Source: JAYKGU01 sp035285585 (lineage in GTDB: Bacteria; Cyanobacteriota; Cyanobacteriia; CAKZMO01). Taken from it: a DNA stretch of 64,000 nucleotides. Positions 8,240-17,921 of the stretch are shown here, one piece after another. The position numbers and the translations under genes were made by a program. The stretch spans positions 1-64,000 of the forward strand of contig JAYKGU010000315.1 of the NCBI GenBank assembly GCA_035285585.1. Reading direction: 5' to 3'. The stretch's first letter is position 1. The number at the start of each line of letters is the position of its first letter. Below the pieces are notes generated by a model. That model was given only the letters and a program-made list of their open reading frames with translations, made no database searches and had not been told where the DNA came from.

Positions 8240-11200
8240 GTGACTTCTCAACGGGATCAATTACAAGCGCTTATTAAGAGAATTGACGATTTGCTGAAGC
8301 GCACCGACTCTCGGTCCGGCGTTCGGCTACCCGAAATGGGGGCAGAGCGCCAGGTACTGGCGCAAACCCGTGAGTACCTGAGCCGCCTGGAGCAGCAAAT
8401 GGCGGGCGGGCAGCCCTTTCCCCAGCCCGATAACGGCAGCGCCCTGATGGCCCAAAATCAGCAGGGGTGGCAGGCTCCAGCGCCGCAGATGGCCGAAACG
8501 GCCCAGCAGGTGCTGCAGGCCATTGTGCAGGAAATGAGCTTCCTGCGCACCAACATGATGCAGCCGCTGCGGGAAGAGGTGATTCAGCTTCAGCAAGAGC
8601 GGCACTTGCTGACAACCGAGATTCAGCGACTGCAGCAAGAGCGCCAGCAGCTGGCGGCGTCGCCCCAGCTCAACCAGCAAAAAATGATCCAGGAGTTTCT
8701 GAAAACGCTGATGGGGCGGCTGCAGGAGCAGCTTGCAGGCCAGGTGGCCCAGGCGATCGCCAATCTGGAAGCCCAGGCGGCTCAAACCTACTCGCTCACT
8801 GGGGGGGCTGCCCCCCAACAAATCCAGGGCCAGTCCACGGCCCTGCCCCGCCTGTCTCCCGCCGAACGACTCAAGCACCTGCAGCGCTTACAGGCCCAGT
8901 CTGACGATTTACTGCTGCGGCTGGACTCGACCCTGCGCGTCGTTTTTGAATCGCTGCAAACTAACGTTACTAGCTACCAGGACTCCCTCGCTCAGGGCCT
9001 GGAAACCATGCAAAGCCTTGGTCAGCCTGGAGAAACCATGTTTACCGCCCTGGTGAATCGGCTGGCCAATCAGCTGGGGCGGGAAGCCTCTTATTACCTC
9101 AAGTCGCCGCCGCCCACCGAGTGGGAACTGCCCGGTCTGGCCAGCACCGACCAGGGAACAGATATTTTACTGGCCAATTCACCTGCAGACCAGGCTGAAC
9201 AGCCACCGACATCCTCCGTGGCGGCGTCTCAGAATGTCCAGGACGAGATCCCCGACGACCAGGTCAACCGCATCCTGGGAACGGCTGCGCCTGCACCCGC
9301 CTCGTCCGCGCCAGAAACAGCCGCCCCGATCAGCCACCCCCTCATCAACGATCTGCTCAACGACCTGGATGCAGACCTGGCTAACCTGAACCAGGAGGAC
9401 GACCTGGAGCTAGACCTGGGCCTGGACAACCTGGATCTGGACGCCGCCAGCATCGATTTGGCCGATGAGCTGTCCGACGGGGACACACCCACGCCGCTTG
9501 CCGATGACCCGTCTCCCCTACCACCAGCCGCCGCGCCTCAGCCCCCTAGCATTGAGGTAAATGACCTGTTTAGTGAGCTGGGTGAGCTGAATGAATTGGA
9601 TGCAGCACCTGATGTCGCCGATGTCCCCGCTGACGCTGCCCCCCCAGAAAGAATGCCCGGAGCAGTCGATGCCGAGACAGATGAGGCCCTGGCGTTGCTG
9701 AACCAGCTCGCTACCGAGATGGAGGATCAGTTAGATGAATCACCCTGGGATAAGCCAGGGGAGGAGACGAGCGATCGCCCGTCGGAGGATAATCTATCTG
9801 AAATGGCCACCCAAAGCGATTGGGATGCCCTGGATGAACCGCTCTATGGCGATCGCCCCGACCTCTATGCAGAATCATCTGGCCTTCTGAATAACGAAAT
9901 TGACCACGCGATCAGCGACAGCTTTGAGGACGAACTTGAAGCCGAGCTTGAAGCCGAGCTTGAAACCGAGCTTGAAGACAAACCTGCAGCCGCAGCAGAC
10001 GAGATCGATGATTTTTATGCCGTCTTCAACGCCGCTACCGGCAGCGATCCATTAAGCTCGGACGACGATATTGACTCCTATGATCTCGATCCAGATGACC
10101 TCGATTCCAAAGAGGGCCATCAGGAAATTGACTCAGAAGCCTCTCTCTCGAACCTGTTTGATGAAACGGCTGACGAAACGGCTGAGGAAGAGTTCTTCAC
10201 TGCCTCAGCCGGGCAGCCCGACTGGAACCAAATCGGCGGCTCAGAGGAGGTGGAGACAATCCAGCGCCTGACGGATCTGGTGCCCGATGACCCCTTCCCT
10301 GACTCAGATATGTCCACTGAGCTGTCTGAGCTAGCCGCGGGCGATCGCTATACCAACGGTTCAGCAGACATTTATATCCAGGCCTCTCCCGATGAAGACC
10401 TGCTCTCAACCACAGATACGGCGCTCACATCGGCTGATTTTCAGCTCGACGACACCCTGATGCGCCAGCTTTCAGTGGATCTGTCAAGCCTGGAAGGGCT
10501 GGAAGACGTGGAAGACGTGGAAGATACGGGGCTGGCAGAAGGCCCACCCACCGCCGCCGAAGAAGACTGGGCGGCAGCGGCAGCTACCCTTGATGCTTTT
10601 AGCGATGAGCTGGGGCCGCAAATTTCCCCTGACGAATCGGCTTTTGCTGAGCAACCTTCCCCAGAACATGTCCCCGATGCGCCTCCCGAGGCAGAGGGAT
10701 CTGGAGCTGACTCTAGCGAATTGAGCAACGGGATGACGCTAGACAGCTTTGCAGACCGGATTTGGCCGCCTGCTTCGATCCTGGCAGACGAAACAGATGC
10801 AAGCCCTGCCGCCTCAGCGCCAGCCAACCCATCTCTGGAAGGCACCATCGAGTCGCTGTTTGAAGATGAAGGCTGGAAAACCCTCTCCCAAAATGAACCT
10901 GGTTCAGCCAGCCACTCGGCTGCTATTTCCCAGGAGGATTTGGGCCTTGATGGACTGTTTCAGACGGACGACGGGGATGATGCCCTGTCCGATCCTCCGG
11001 CAACCCCAGCGCGATCGCCCAACCGTCCCACCGATGATCCTGAGACGCTCACCTATCCCTCGGCCCAGCTCTTTGCGGATCTCTTCCCCACCCCATCAGT
11101 TCCGGCTGAAGGGGAGATGGGCGATCGCTTCGACATGACCCTGGATGATTTCGGCATGGCCGCCGATCCCTGGGAAGAAGTACCCGCCAACCCATCACCC

Positions 11201-11509
11201 GCCGCCGATTCTGATACCGGAGCAGGAGAAGAAACGCTGACCCGCGAGAGCATTGCCGCCCTATTTAGCGACTTACCGGAGGAAGCCCCTGGTGCGCCAT
11301 CCCAGGGGGAAAGCCCGGAGCAAACCCTGGCCGATCTGCTGCGGAACCCTAACGCATCGGTGCCGGGGCGCGATCGCCCCCCTGAGACCATCGAATTCCC
11401 CTCCCCGGAAGGGCTGGATCGGGAGAACGACCTCGATCCTTTCTCCCTGCTTTTTGAGTCGCGGGATGTGGATACTCCCAGCGGCGAGGATACTGAAAAA
11501 AAAAACTAG
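8240..11509 (+). CDS. Long coiled-coil protein with acidic disordered tail
   Basis: This 1,089-residue protein is not recognised as a named family. Residues about 1-310 are predicted helical and coiled-coil: Leu/Gln/Glu-rich heptads with stretches such as LRTNMMQPLREEV and a Gln/Pro-rich break near residues 50-90. From about 310 to the end it is strongly acidic and low in complexity (Asp, Glu, Pro, Ala, Ser), so it is probably disordered. The tail is dotted with short hydrophobic LF motifs followed by acidic residues, for example at 443-444, 639-640, 873-874, 906-907 and 1008-1009. The start is GTG at 8240. The gene ends 41 bases before an Hsp70-like ATPase gene and probably shares its transcript, which suggests a scaffold or client of that ATPase (inference). 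Confidence 0.85.
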   Translation: MTSQRDQLQALIKRIDDLLKRTDSRSGVRLPEMGAERQVLAQTREYLSRLEQQMAGGQPFPQPDNGSALMAQNQQGWQAPAPQMAETAQQVLQAIVQEMSFLRTNMMQPLREEVIQLQQERHLLTTEIQRLQQERQQLAASPQLNQQKMIQEFLKTLMGRLQEQLAGQVAQAIANLEAQAAQTYSLTGGAAPQQIQGQSTALPRLSPAERLKHLQRLQAQSDDLLLRLDSTLRVVFESLQTNVTSYQDSLAQGLETMQSLGQPGETMFTALVNRLANQLGREASYYLKSPPPTEWELPGLASTDQGTDILLANSPADQAEQPPTSSVAASQNVQDEIPDDQVNRILGTAAPAPASSAPETAAPISHPLINDLLNDLDADLANLNQEDDLELDLGLDNLDLDAASIDLADELSDGDTPTPLADDPSPLPPAAAPQPPSIEVNDLFSELGELNELDAAPDVADVPADAAPPERMPGAVDAETDEALALLNQLATEMEDQLDESPWDKPGEETSDRPSEDNLSEMATQSDWDALDEPLYGDRPDLYAESSGLLNNEIDHAISDSFEDELEAELEAELETELEDKPAAAADEIDDFYAVFNAATGSDPLSSDDDIDSYDLDPDDLDSKEGHQEIDSEASLSNLFDETADETAEEEFFTASAGQPDWNQIGGSEEVETIQRLTDLVPDDPFPDSDMSTELSELAAGDRYTNGSADIYIQASPDEDLLSTTDTALTSADFQLDDTLMRQLSVDLSSLEGLEDVEDVEDTGLAEGPPTAAEEDWAAAAATLDAFSDELGPQISPDESAFAEQPSPEHVPDAPPEAEGSGADSSELSNGMTLDSFADRIWPPASILADETDASPAASAPANPSLEGTIESLFEDEGWKTLSQNEPGSASHSAAISQEDLGLDGLFQTDDGDDALSDPPATPARSPNRPTDDPETLTYPSAQLFADLFPTPSVPAEGEMGDRFDMTLDDFGMAADPWEEVPANPSPAADSDTGAGEETLTRESIAALFSDLPEEAPGAPSQGESPEQTLADLLRNPNASVPGRDRPPETIEFPSPEGLDRENDLDPFSLLFESRDVDTPSGEDTEKKN

Positions 11510-11550
11510 CTGAACCGGCAGCACCAACCGATTCTCCCCGGCCATTCGCC

Positions 11551-13446
11551 ATGCCCCCCGCCCTGGATGACTGGCCGCGAGAGGCGGGTGAGTCGCCCTG
11601 GTGCTTAGGGATCGACATCGGTACCACGGGCATCTCAGCGGTGCTGCTCCATCGCGTCGAGCGCCGTCTTTATCCGCTCTACTGGCAGCGACTGGAGGGT
11701 GCTTCAACGCCCCGATTGGGTCGCCGCTTTCGCCTCCCTGCTACCGTGCAGTATGTTCAGAATGGGCAGGGGGGAAGCCTCGACATTCTGGCCAGTTTTG
11801 CCGACCAGCCTCCCCAGGCCCCCCCCCATGGTTCCGCAAGCCTGCAGCTTGACAGCCTCAAGCCCTACCTCAATCTGGCCATTCCCCACTATTCACCTCA
11901 GACTGAACAGTGGGAGCCAGTGCTGCAGTGGTCCAACTCCCAGGCCATCACCCTCAGCTGGATTTACCAAACCCTGCTTTCGCTGCTGGCAACTCTGAAT
12001 CAGCGATCGCCCTCCACGTCCCTCTGGCAAATGGCCCCACGACCAATGCTGGTGTGTGGCGCAGTGGGGCTGGCGGATGAACAGCTTCATGAAGCCCTGC
12101 GTCAAACGGCGGTTGTCCTGGTGGGCTGTCCTGCTGACTGGACGGAGGCCTATCGGTTCAACATTCGGGAGGCTCTCTTGGGGGCACGGCTGGTGTCGCG
12201 GCCTCAGCAAGTTCTATTCGTAGACGAGGCGATCGCCACCCTCCTGTCCGAGTTGCGCAGTGCCGATGCCCAACCCATTACCCTCCCCAGCCAGCTCTCC
12301 CACAAACCCCAGCTCTACAGCCGCGACTGGCAGGGCCATACGCTAATCATCAATGGCGGCGCAGCGGTAACCGAATTAGCCCTGGTCAATTTGCCTGGAG
12401 CCAACGACCCGCTCACCCACACGGCATTTCTCCGACGAACCCTGCCCTATGCAGGCCACGCCCTCGACCAGGATATCGTCTGCCAGATTCTTTATCCGCT
12501 GCTGTGTAGCCGAGTGCCCGCCCAACAGGCACTGCAGGACTTCCTCACCCAGCTCGATCTGGCGACGGTAGACTTTCCCTCCGTAGGGGAACCGGATTTA
12601 GTTAAGCGCCATCGGCTGCAGCAGCGGCTCCGGCAGTCGGCCCAGGGGCTGGAGTGTCTGGCGATCGCCCGCCGCCTGAAGGTTCACCTGCAGCACAAAA
12701 CCGAAGATACCTTTGAACTAGCTGGGCAGACCTGGAGCGTCACCCGCCCGGATCTGGGCAGCCGAATCTTTTTACCCTACATCCAGCGGCTCAAGCGCGA
12801 CATCAATGCGCTCCTGGAAAAACAAGACATCCAACCCGCAGCGATTCAGCAAATCATCTGTTCCGGTGGCACAGCCTCGCTGCGCATGGTGGCCCTCTGG
12901 CTACGGGAAAAGTTTGCCAACGCCACTATCGTACAAGACACCTATGGGGGCGATCGCCCTTCGCCCCACCACGATGCCCTGTCTACCTGCAGCCGCGTTG
13001 CCTATGGGCTGGCAGCCCTGCCGCTCCACCCCCACTTGCTGGAGTCCCTCCAGCAGACCTGCGAGCCTTATCATCTCCTGGCGCTGCTGCTGCAGATGCC
13101 TCCAGATGTGTCCCTATCTCTGGAGGCCATCCTCTCTTTTCTGCAGGAGCACGGCATTGATCCCGAACGGTGCCATCAGGAAGTGTTGGCCATTCTGGAG
13201 TCCCACCTGCCAGCCGGTCTGGTGCCCACCGCCCCTGACCAGGTGCTGCTCACGGTGCCCTCCTGGGACTACATGCAAACCCAACTTTCCTCAGAGACGC
13301 CGCTGTTTCAGCCTATGGGCGATCGCCTCTACCATGCCAATGCCCAACAGTGGCAGCGGCTGCATCGCTATTTACACTTGATTACCACCAGCACGCGGCA
13401 AAAGTTTTTTGATGCAGCAGGGGTCAGCTTTACGCTCCATCGCTAG
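11551..13446 (+). CDS. Divergent Hsp70/actin-fold ATPase
   Basis: This 631-residue protein carries an Hsp70-like nucleotide-binding domain. The phosphate-1 loop is LGIDIGTTGISAVLL (Asp22). A segment beginning VGCPADWTEAYRFNIREA and ending VDEAIATLLSEL parallels the Hsp70 region that precedes EPTAAALAYG. The phosphate-2 strand reads IINGGAAVTELALV, so the usual DLGGGT aspartate is missing. The adenosine motif is IICSGGTASLRMVALW. The usual beta-sandwich substrate-binding domain is not apparent; the last 150 residues look helical and unknown. It lies 41 bases after the coiled-coil/acidic protein gene. It could be a specialised chaperone or a filament-type ATPase. The fold call is good; the function is unknown. 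Confidence 0.82.
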   Translation: MPPALDDWPREAGESPWCLGIDIGTTGISAVLLHRVERRLYPLYWQRLEGASTPRLGRRFRLPATVQYVQNGQGGSLDILASFADQPPQAPPHGSASLQLDSLKPYLNLAIPHYSPQTEQWEPVLQWSNSQAITLSWIYQTLLSLLATLNQRSPSTSLWQMAPRPMLVCGAVGLADEQLHEALRQTAVVLVGCPADWTEAYRFNIREALLGARLVSRPQQVLFVDEAIATLLSELRSADAQPITLPSQLSHKPQLYSRDWQGHTLIINGGAAVTELALVNLPGANDPLTHTAFLRRTLPYAGHALDQDIVCQILYPLLCSRVPAQQALQDFLTQLDLATVDFPSVGEPDLVKRHRLQQRLRQSAQGLECLAIARRLKVHLQHKTEDTFELAGQTWSVTRPDLGSRIFLPYIQRLKRDINALLEKQDIQPAAIQQIICSGGTASLRMVALWLREKFANATIVQDTYGGDRPSPHHDALSTCSRVAYGLAALPLHPHLLESLQQTCEPYHLLALLLQMPPDVSLSLEAILSFLQEHGIDPERCHQEVLAILESHLPAGLVPTAPDQVLLTVPSWDYMQTQLSSETPLFQPMGDRLYHANAQQWQRLHRYLHLITTSTRQKFFDAAGVSFTLHR

Positions 13447-13961
13447 GAAATTACCGGAAATGGTCTGGTTGGTGTTGTAGGGGCAAATGGATTTGTCTTG
13501 AAAGTCCGTCGGCTCGGGATATTTTCTCTAGGAAAGTGCCTGAGACAGGGCCGCCTGCCAGGCTATCGGTAGTAAAACTGACATCCGTGGGAACTAGCGT
13601 CAGCGGGTTACACGGAGGCAGATGGTGGTTGTGGCAGATCTCCATGGGGGGTTAGACCCCTCATAAGACTCTGCCAAGACCCTTGGAGATTCCACTGCCG
13701 GACTGAAGAGGTATAGCTTCTATCACATCTTTACAAAGGCCACATCGAATTCAAAGATTAGACAAATACCCGACATTTGCCTACCTGGATCCGAGAGACA
13801 ATTCGTATATTTACGGAAAGACAATTTCATACCGCTTGCACCAGTAGACATTCGTTTTACAAACTTCTCATCTAGCCTGTCATCATATATCTACTGCATC
13901 GGTCATCGTCGAAATATTAACCAGTCACCACCGAAAGGAAATTAAGAGATAAGGGCTTACC
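13447..13961. other. Intergenic region before the sugar transferase gene
   Basis: This 515-base gap has no convincing gene. Around 13476-13500 there is a half-copy resembling the TAGGGGCA palindrome family (GTAGGGGCAAATGG then ATTTG), degenerate on its right side. A weak AAGGG ribosome binding site precedes the GTG at 13962. Confidence 0.5.
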
Positions 13962-14657
13962 GTGATTACCACCTCTAACCTTTCCCCCTCCACTGCACAT
14001 TCTCCCGCAAGGGTTCAGCCACCAGCCGCCGCTGGCATCTCTGAAAACTTGCATCCCTCCGTTAACAGCAAGCTCAAGCGATTGGTCGATATTGTCGGTG
14101 CCCTGGCTGGATTAGCCATTACCGCCCCAGTTGCCTTAGTCGTGGCGATCGCCACCCAATTTGATAACCCTGGCCCCATTTTCTACAGTCAAACTCGCTG
14201 TGGGGCAGGCGGCTATACCTTCCGCATCTGGAAGTTTCGCTCAATGGTTGTCAATGCCGACCAGCTCAAGCATCTGGTACCCAACCAGGCCAAGGGCCTT
14301 ATCTTTAAGAACAGCAATGATCCCCGCATTACCCGTGTTGGCCGCTTCCTGCGTCGCACAAGCCTGGATGAATTGCCCCAGTTCTGGAACGTCCTTCGCG
14401 GTGAGATGAGTCTGGTGGGTACCCGCCCACCCACCGTGGATGAAGTGCTGCAGTACGAACCCCACCACTGGAAGCGCCTGTACGTCAAACCAGGTATTAC
14501 GGGCGAGTGGCAGGCCAATGGTCGTTCGAAGGTAGAAGATTTTGAAGACATCGTTGCGCTAGACGTCGCTTACCAGGAAAAGTGGTCAGTGGCCTACGAT
14601 ATCTACCTCATCCTTAAGACCATCTGGGTGGTCTTGAAGAAGGAAGGCGCTTATTAA
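13962..14657 (+). CDS. Undecaprenyl-phosphate sugar phosphotransferase (bacterial sugar transferase)
   Basis: This 231-residue protein belongs to the bacterial sugar transferase family (PF02397), which moves a sugar-1-phosphate from a nucleotide sugar onto a polyprenyl phosphate to begin exopolysaccharide or O-antigen synthesis. After a roughly 40-residue variable N-terminus comes the KRLVDIVGALAGLAITAPV membrane segment. The family signatures follow: PGPIFYSQTRCG, FRIWKFRSM, RRTSLDELPQFWNVL and MSLVGTRPP. It lacks the N-terminal multi-helix domain of WbaP/WcaJ, so it is the short PglC/EpsL-like type. The start is GTG. It stands alone between long gaps; no polysaccharide cluster is in the window. 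Confidence 0.93.
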   Translation: MITTSNLSPSTAHSPARVQPPAAAGISENLHPSVNSKLKRLVDIVGALAGLAITAPVALVVAIATQFDNPGPIFYSQTRCGAGGYTFRIWKFRSMVVNADQLKHLVPNQAKGLIFKNSNDPRITRVGRFLRRTSLDELPQFWNVLRGEMSLVGTRPPTVDEVLQYEPHHWKRLYVKPGITGEWQANGRSKVEDFEDIVALDVAYQEKWSVAYDIYLILKTIWVVLKKEGAY

Positions 14658-14728
14658 GTAGACCCTGAAAATCGACCCCAGGCAATAACCAGGGGCAACG
14701 ATCTCATCGGCCTGTAGAAATCGTCATT

Positions 14729-14763
14729 AAAAAAGCGCACCCTTTTGGATGCGCTTTTTTAAT
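14729..14763 (+). terminator. Rho-independent terminator of the sugar transferase gene
   Basis: An 11-bp stem (AAAAAAGCGCA with TGCGCTTTTTT) and a 10-base loop, ending in a T run, lie 70 bases after the stop codon. The A run on the other side could make it bidirectional. Confidence 0.85.
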
Positions 14764-15175
14764 GGTTGCCATAGAGCTAGACCTCCAAGTCGGCTCAGCT
14801 CAGGAAAGGTTCTGCTCCATTGAGGGACATCCGGAGCATTACAGTCGTTCAATATAGAGTTTTGTTAAACTTTAGGTGTAAGCGCTGGATAATTGACCGG
14901 ATTCTTGAATAGCTTCGAAGTAAGTACCAATAAGATTTTTCGGCAAAAAACTTAACAGGTACAGGTCAACTCCTGTTAACCTGGGTACACTTAATAAAAT
15001 AACGGTAAACACTGAGCCGGTAAACGCTGAGTCGGTAAATGCTGAATCAACTTTGACCGGGCTGATCATGGCTGAACCAGGCGCTCCTGAATCTGTTTTG
15101 AATTTGTTTCTGAATTGACTCCTACCGGGTCACCGCTGCTGAATTAACCTACATCATCCACGCGGAGAAATCGTC
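14764..15175. other. Intergenic region
   Basis: About 410 bases without a supported gene lie upstream of the 69-residue protein gene. The region contains a three-copy 15-bp tandem repeat, listed separately. Confidence 0.5.
15003..15047. repeat. Three-copy 15-bp tandem repeat
   Basis: The units CGGTAAACACTGAGC, CGGTAAACGCTGAGT and CGGTAAATGCTGAAT follow directly on each other, with one to four differences between copies. It lies about 130 bases before the small gene at 15176. Confidence 0.8.
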
Positions 15176-15385
15176 ATGCCCCTCCCATCCAATGTAGATA
15201 CATCAAGAGACACCCTTCAGAGCGTGATCGACCGCATTTTTGCAACAGGTCGAATTACCAACAGCGATAAAGATTGGTTACTGAAGGCGGCCCTATCAAA
15301 CTCTGAACTCAGCTCAGCCGAAATGGATGCGGTGCGCCGGGTTTTTGATCGCCTCAAGATGGGGCTGGTCAAAGTGACGGACTAG
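15176..15385 (+). CDS. Small conserved-looking cyanobacterial protein (69 aa)
   Basis: The 69-residue product is not assigned to a named family. It reads as a compact helical protein: an amphipathic helix (SVIDRIFATGRI), then WLLKAALSN, then an ELSSAEMDAVRRVFDRLKMG helix. A GGAGAA ribosome binding site lies just before the ATG. The pattern resembles the short proteins of this type found in cyanobacterial genomes, but no function is known to me. It is convergent with recG, with 31 bases between the two stop codons. Confidence 0.75.
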   Translation: MPLPSNVDTSRDTLQSVIDRIFATGRITNSDKDWLLKAALSNSELSSAEMDAVRRVFDRLKMGLVKVTD

Positions 15386-15416
15386 TTAGCCAGCTTCATG
15401 GGTGGGGCAGACCCAG

Positions 15417-17909
15417 CTAGGTCAAAATTGCGCCGCCCATGATGCGCCGATAGCGGTAGTCCAGTTCGTCTTTAAGGACAGGATGGGAGTGTAAGGTCGG
15501 ATCTTCCTGGCTGAGGCTGACAGCGGCTTGACGGGCAATTTCCAGCACGTCCTGATCGTCGACCAAACTAGCCAGGGCAAAGTCTGGCAGCCCCGACTGG
15601 CGTCGCCCTAGCACCTCGCCAGGGCCGCGAAACCGCATGTCCATCTCAGAAATGAAGAAGCCATCTTGAGACTGCTCCAGCACCCGTAACCGCTGCAGGG
15701 CAGTTTCCGTTTTTGAATGGCTCATCAGCAGACAAAACGACTGCTCTCCGCCACGTCCCACCCGCCCCCGCAGTTGATGGAGCTGGGAGAGGCCAAATCG
15801 CTCGGCGTGCTCAATCAGCATGACCGTGGCATTGGGCACATCCACCCCCACCTCCACGACGGTGGTGGAAACCAGAATTTGGGTCTGGTTATCCCGAAAC
15901 TGGCAAATGGCCTCATCCTTCTCGGCGGAGGTCATACGCCCGTGGAGCAACCCCACCTTAAAGTCAGGAAAAATCGTCTCCTGGAGCCGCTGGTGCTCGT
16001 CAATGGCCGATCGCAAATCTAGCTTTTCCGACTCCTCCACCAGGGGTAGCACCACGTAAACCTGCCGTCCCTGGGCGATCTCACGCCGCATCAGGTCGTA
16101 GGCATGGGTGCGATCGCGCCCCGCTAAAATCGTAGTTTTCACTGGCTTTCGTCCCGGCGGTAGCTCGTCAATCTGGCTCACGTCCAGATCCCCGTGGAGG
16201 GTCAGGGCCAGGGTGCGCGGGATGGGAGTCGCCGTCATAGTCAGCACATGGGGGTTCTCGCCCTTCTGCTGGAGCCGTGCCCGCTGCTCCACGCCAAAGC
16301 GGTGCTGCTCATCAATTACCACCAGGCCCAACCGGCGGAACTGCACCGGGTCTTCAATCAGGGCATGGGTACCCACCAGCAGGGGCAATTCCCCCGTCGT
16401 CAGTTCTGAATGAATTTGTCTGCGCTTGGCGGCTTTTGTAGAGCCGGTTAAGAGTTCCACGGGCAGATGCAGTCGGTTGAACCACTCCACCAGCTTCCGG
16501 TAGTGCTGCTCGGCCAGCACTTCAGTGGGAGCCATGAGGGCGGCCTGGTAGCCCGACTGAATCGCCGCCAGGATGGCCACTACGGCCACCACGGTTTTGC
16601 CCGATCCCACATCGCCCTGCACCAGTCGATTCATCGGCACGCTGGTCTGCAAATCGGCGAGGATATCGTTGATCACTCGCTGCTGGGCGGTGGTCAGGGC
16701 AAAAGGCAACACCTGGTAGAACTGATTCACCAACTCACCGCTGGGAGCCAAGACCACCTGAGTTTCGTGCTGGCGCTGCTGGAGGCGGCGGCGCAGGAGA
16801 CCAAGCTGCAGGTAGAAAAATTCGTCGAACACCAGGCGGCGGCGGGCAGCGGCCAGGGCATCGGCATGGGGCGGGAAATGGATATGGGCGATCGCCTCCT
16901 GAATGCCCACTAGCTGATAGGTCTGACGCACCCCCTCGGGCAGGGGATCCAGGAGCTGGGTGGCGGCGGGGAGAGAGGCCACCACCGCCTTGCGCACCAG
17001 ATCGGCGGCCACCCCCTCCGTGAGGGGATAGACGGGCACCACCCGACCCACCGTCATGGAATCGATGGAACCGCCCGCGTGGTCGATTACCTCAATCTGG
17101 GGATCGTCCAGGGTCACACCATACTTGCTTTTTTTAACCAATCCCGATGCCGCAATGATTGCCCCCGGCGGATAGAGGCGCTTTTGCTGCTCCTGCCAAC
17201 CCCGGTTGCGGAAGCGATTCCCGGCAAAAAAGCGGCTTAGCTTGATTTGCCCAGACGCATCCCGCACCTGCAGCTCGAGGATAGTCAGCTTGTTGTTGCG
17301 GGGGCTGCTAAAGCAGTTGCAGCTTTTTACCGTGCCCACCAGGGTCACCGTTTCCCCCACCTCCAGGTCGCGGATGTTCACCTGGCGGGCATAGTCGATG
17401 TGGTCACGGGGATAGTAGAACAGCACATCCCGCACCGTGTGCAGGTTGAGCTTGGCGAGGCGATCGCTATTTTTTGCCCCGATCCCCGGCAAGTAGGTTA
17501 CCGGCTGATCCAGACTGAGCTTCGAATACTGGTGGCGGGCGTCAATGGACGCAGTTTTGGGCACCCTGGTTCGCGCCGATTGGCCCGATGGAGTAGCCTG
17601 GGGAGAGGCTGGAGCGGCCCCCGCCGCCGCCGGAGCAGATACCGACTCCAGACTGCGGAAGGTCTGGTAAAGTATGCGGCGAGCGTCGGCCACCAGGTGC
17701 TGCCGCTGGGCAAACGAGAGATCGGCATAGGTGGAGAACTGCTGGGCGATCGCCTTCCACCGCAGTCGCTCCTCAATGGGCAGCTCGGCAGGGGGTTGGT
17801 CGAAATTCAGCCGCAGAAACTCGCTGAAGCGGTACTGATTCCCCATCAGGTCGTTAAAGCCCCGCTCTGCCTCAATTGCCAGCGCTTTCTGTAGTCGTGA
17901 CCAGTCCAT
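15417..17909 (-). CDS. recG: ATP-dependent DNA helicase RecG
   Basis: This 830-residue superfamily 2 helicase reverses stalled replication forks and branch-migrates Holliday junctions. It has an N-terminal extension of about 150 residues beyond the E. coli form, common in cyanobacterial RecG. An OB-fold wedge domain (GETVTLVGTVKSC) follows. The helicase motifs are GDVGSGKTVVAV (Walker A), VIDEQHRFG (DEQH), TMTATPIPRTL, and the motif VI region QLRGRVGRG. The C-terminal region ends near DYRYRRIMGG. The gene upstream ends 12 bases before the recG start, so the two are probably cotranscribed. Confidence 0.97.
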   Translation of the reverse strand: MDWSRLQKALAIEAERGFNDLMGNQYRFSEFLRLNFDQPPAELPIEERLRWKAIAQQFSTYADLSFAQRQHLVADARRILYQTFRSLESVSAPAAAGAAPASPQATPSGQSARTRVPKTASIDARHQYSKLSLDQPVTYLPGIGAKNSDRLAKLNLHTVRDVLFYYPRDHIDYARQVNIRDLEVGETVTLVGTVKSCNCFSSPRNNKLTILELQVRDASGQIKLSRFFAGNRFRNRGWQEQQKRLYPPGAIIAASGLVKKSKYGVTLDDPQIEVIDHAGGSIDSMTVGRVVPVYPLTEGVAADLVRKAVVASLPAATQLLDPLPEGVRQTYQLVGIQEAIAHIHFPPHADALAAARRRLVFDEFFYLQLGLLRRRLQQRQHETQVVLAPSGELVNQFYQVLPFALTTAQQRVINDILADLQTSVPMNRLVQGDVGSGKTVVAVVAILAAIQSGYQAALMAPTEVLAEQHYRKLVEWFNRLHLPVELLTGSTKAAKRRQIHSELTTGELPLLVGTHALIEDPVQFRRLGLVVIDEQHRFGVEQRARLQQKGENPHVLTMTATPIPRTLALTLHGDLDVSQIDELPPGRKPVKTTILAGRDRTHAYDLMRREIAQGRQVYVVLPLVEESEKLDLRSAIDEHQRLQETIFPDFKVGLLHGRMTSAEKDEAICQFRDNQTQILVSTTVVEVGVDVPNATVMLIEHAERFGLSQLHQLRGRVGRGGEQSFCLLMSHSKTETALQRLRVLEQSQDGFFISEMDMRFRGPGEVLGRRQSGLPDFALASLVDDQDVLEIARQAAVSLSQEDPTLHSHPVLKDELDYRYRRIMGGAILT

Positions 17910-17921
17910 GCTGTCGCCTGC

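Noticed and set aside
14872..15069. 65-residue minus-strand frame with FTDSAFTGSVFT repeats
   Set aside because: The peptide repeats simply reflect the three-copy 15-bp DNA repeat; there is no ribosome binding site or family.
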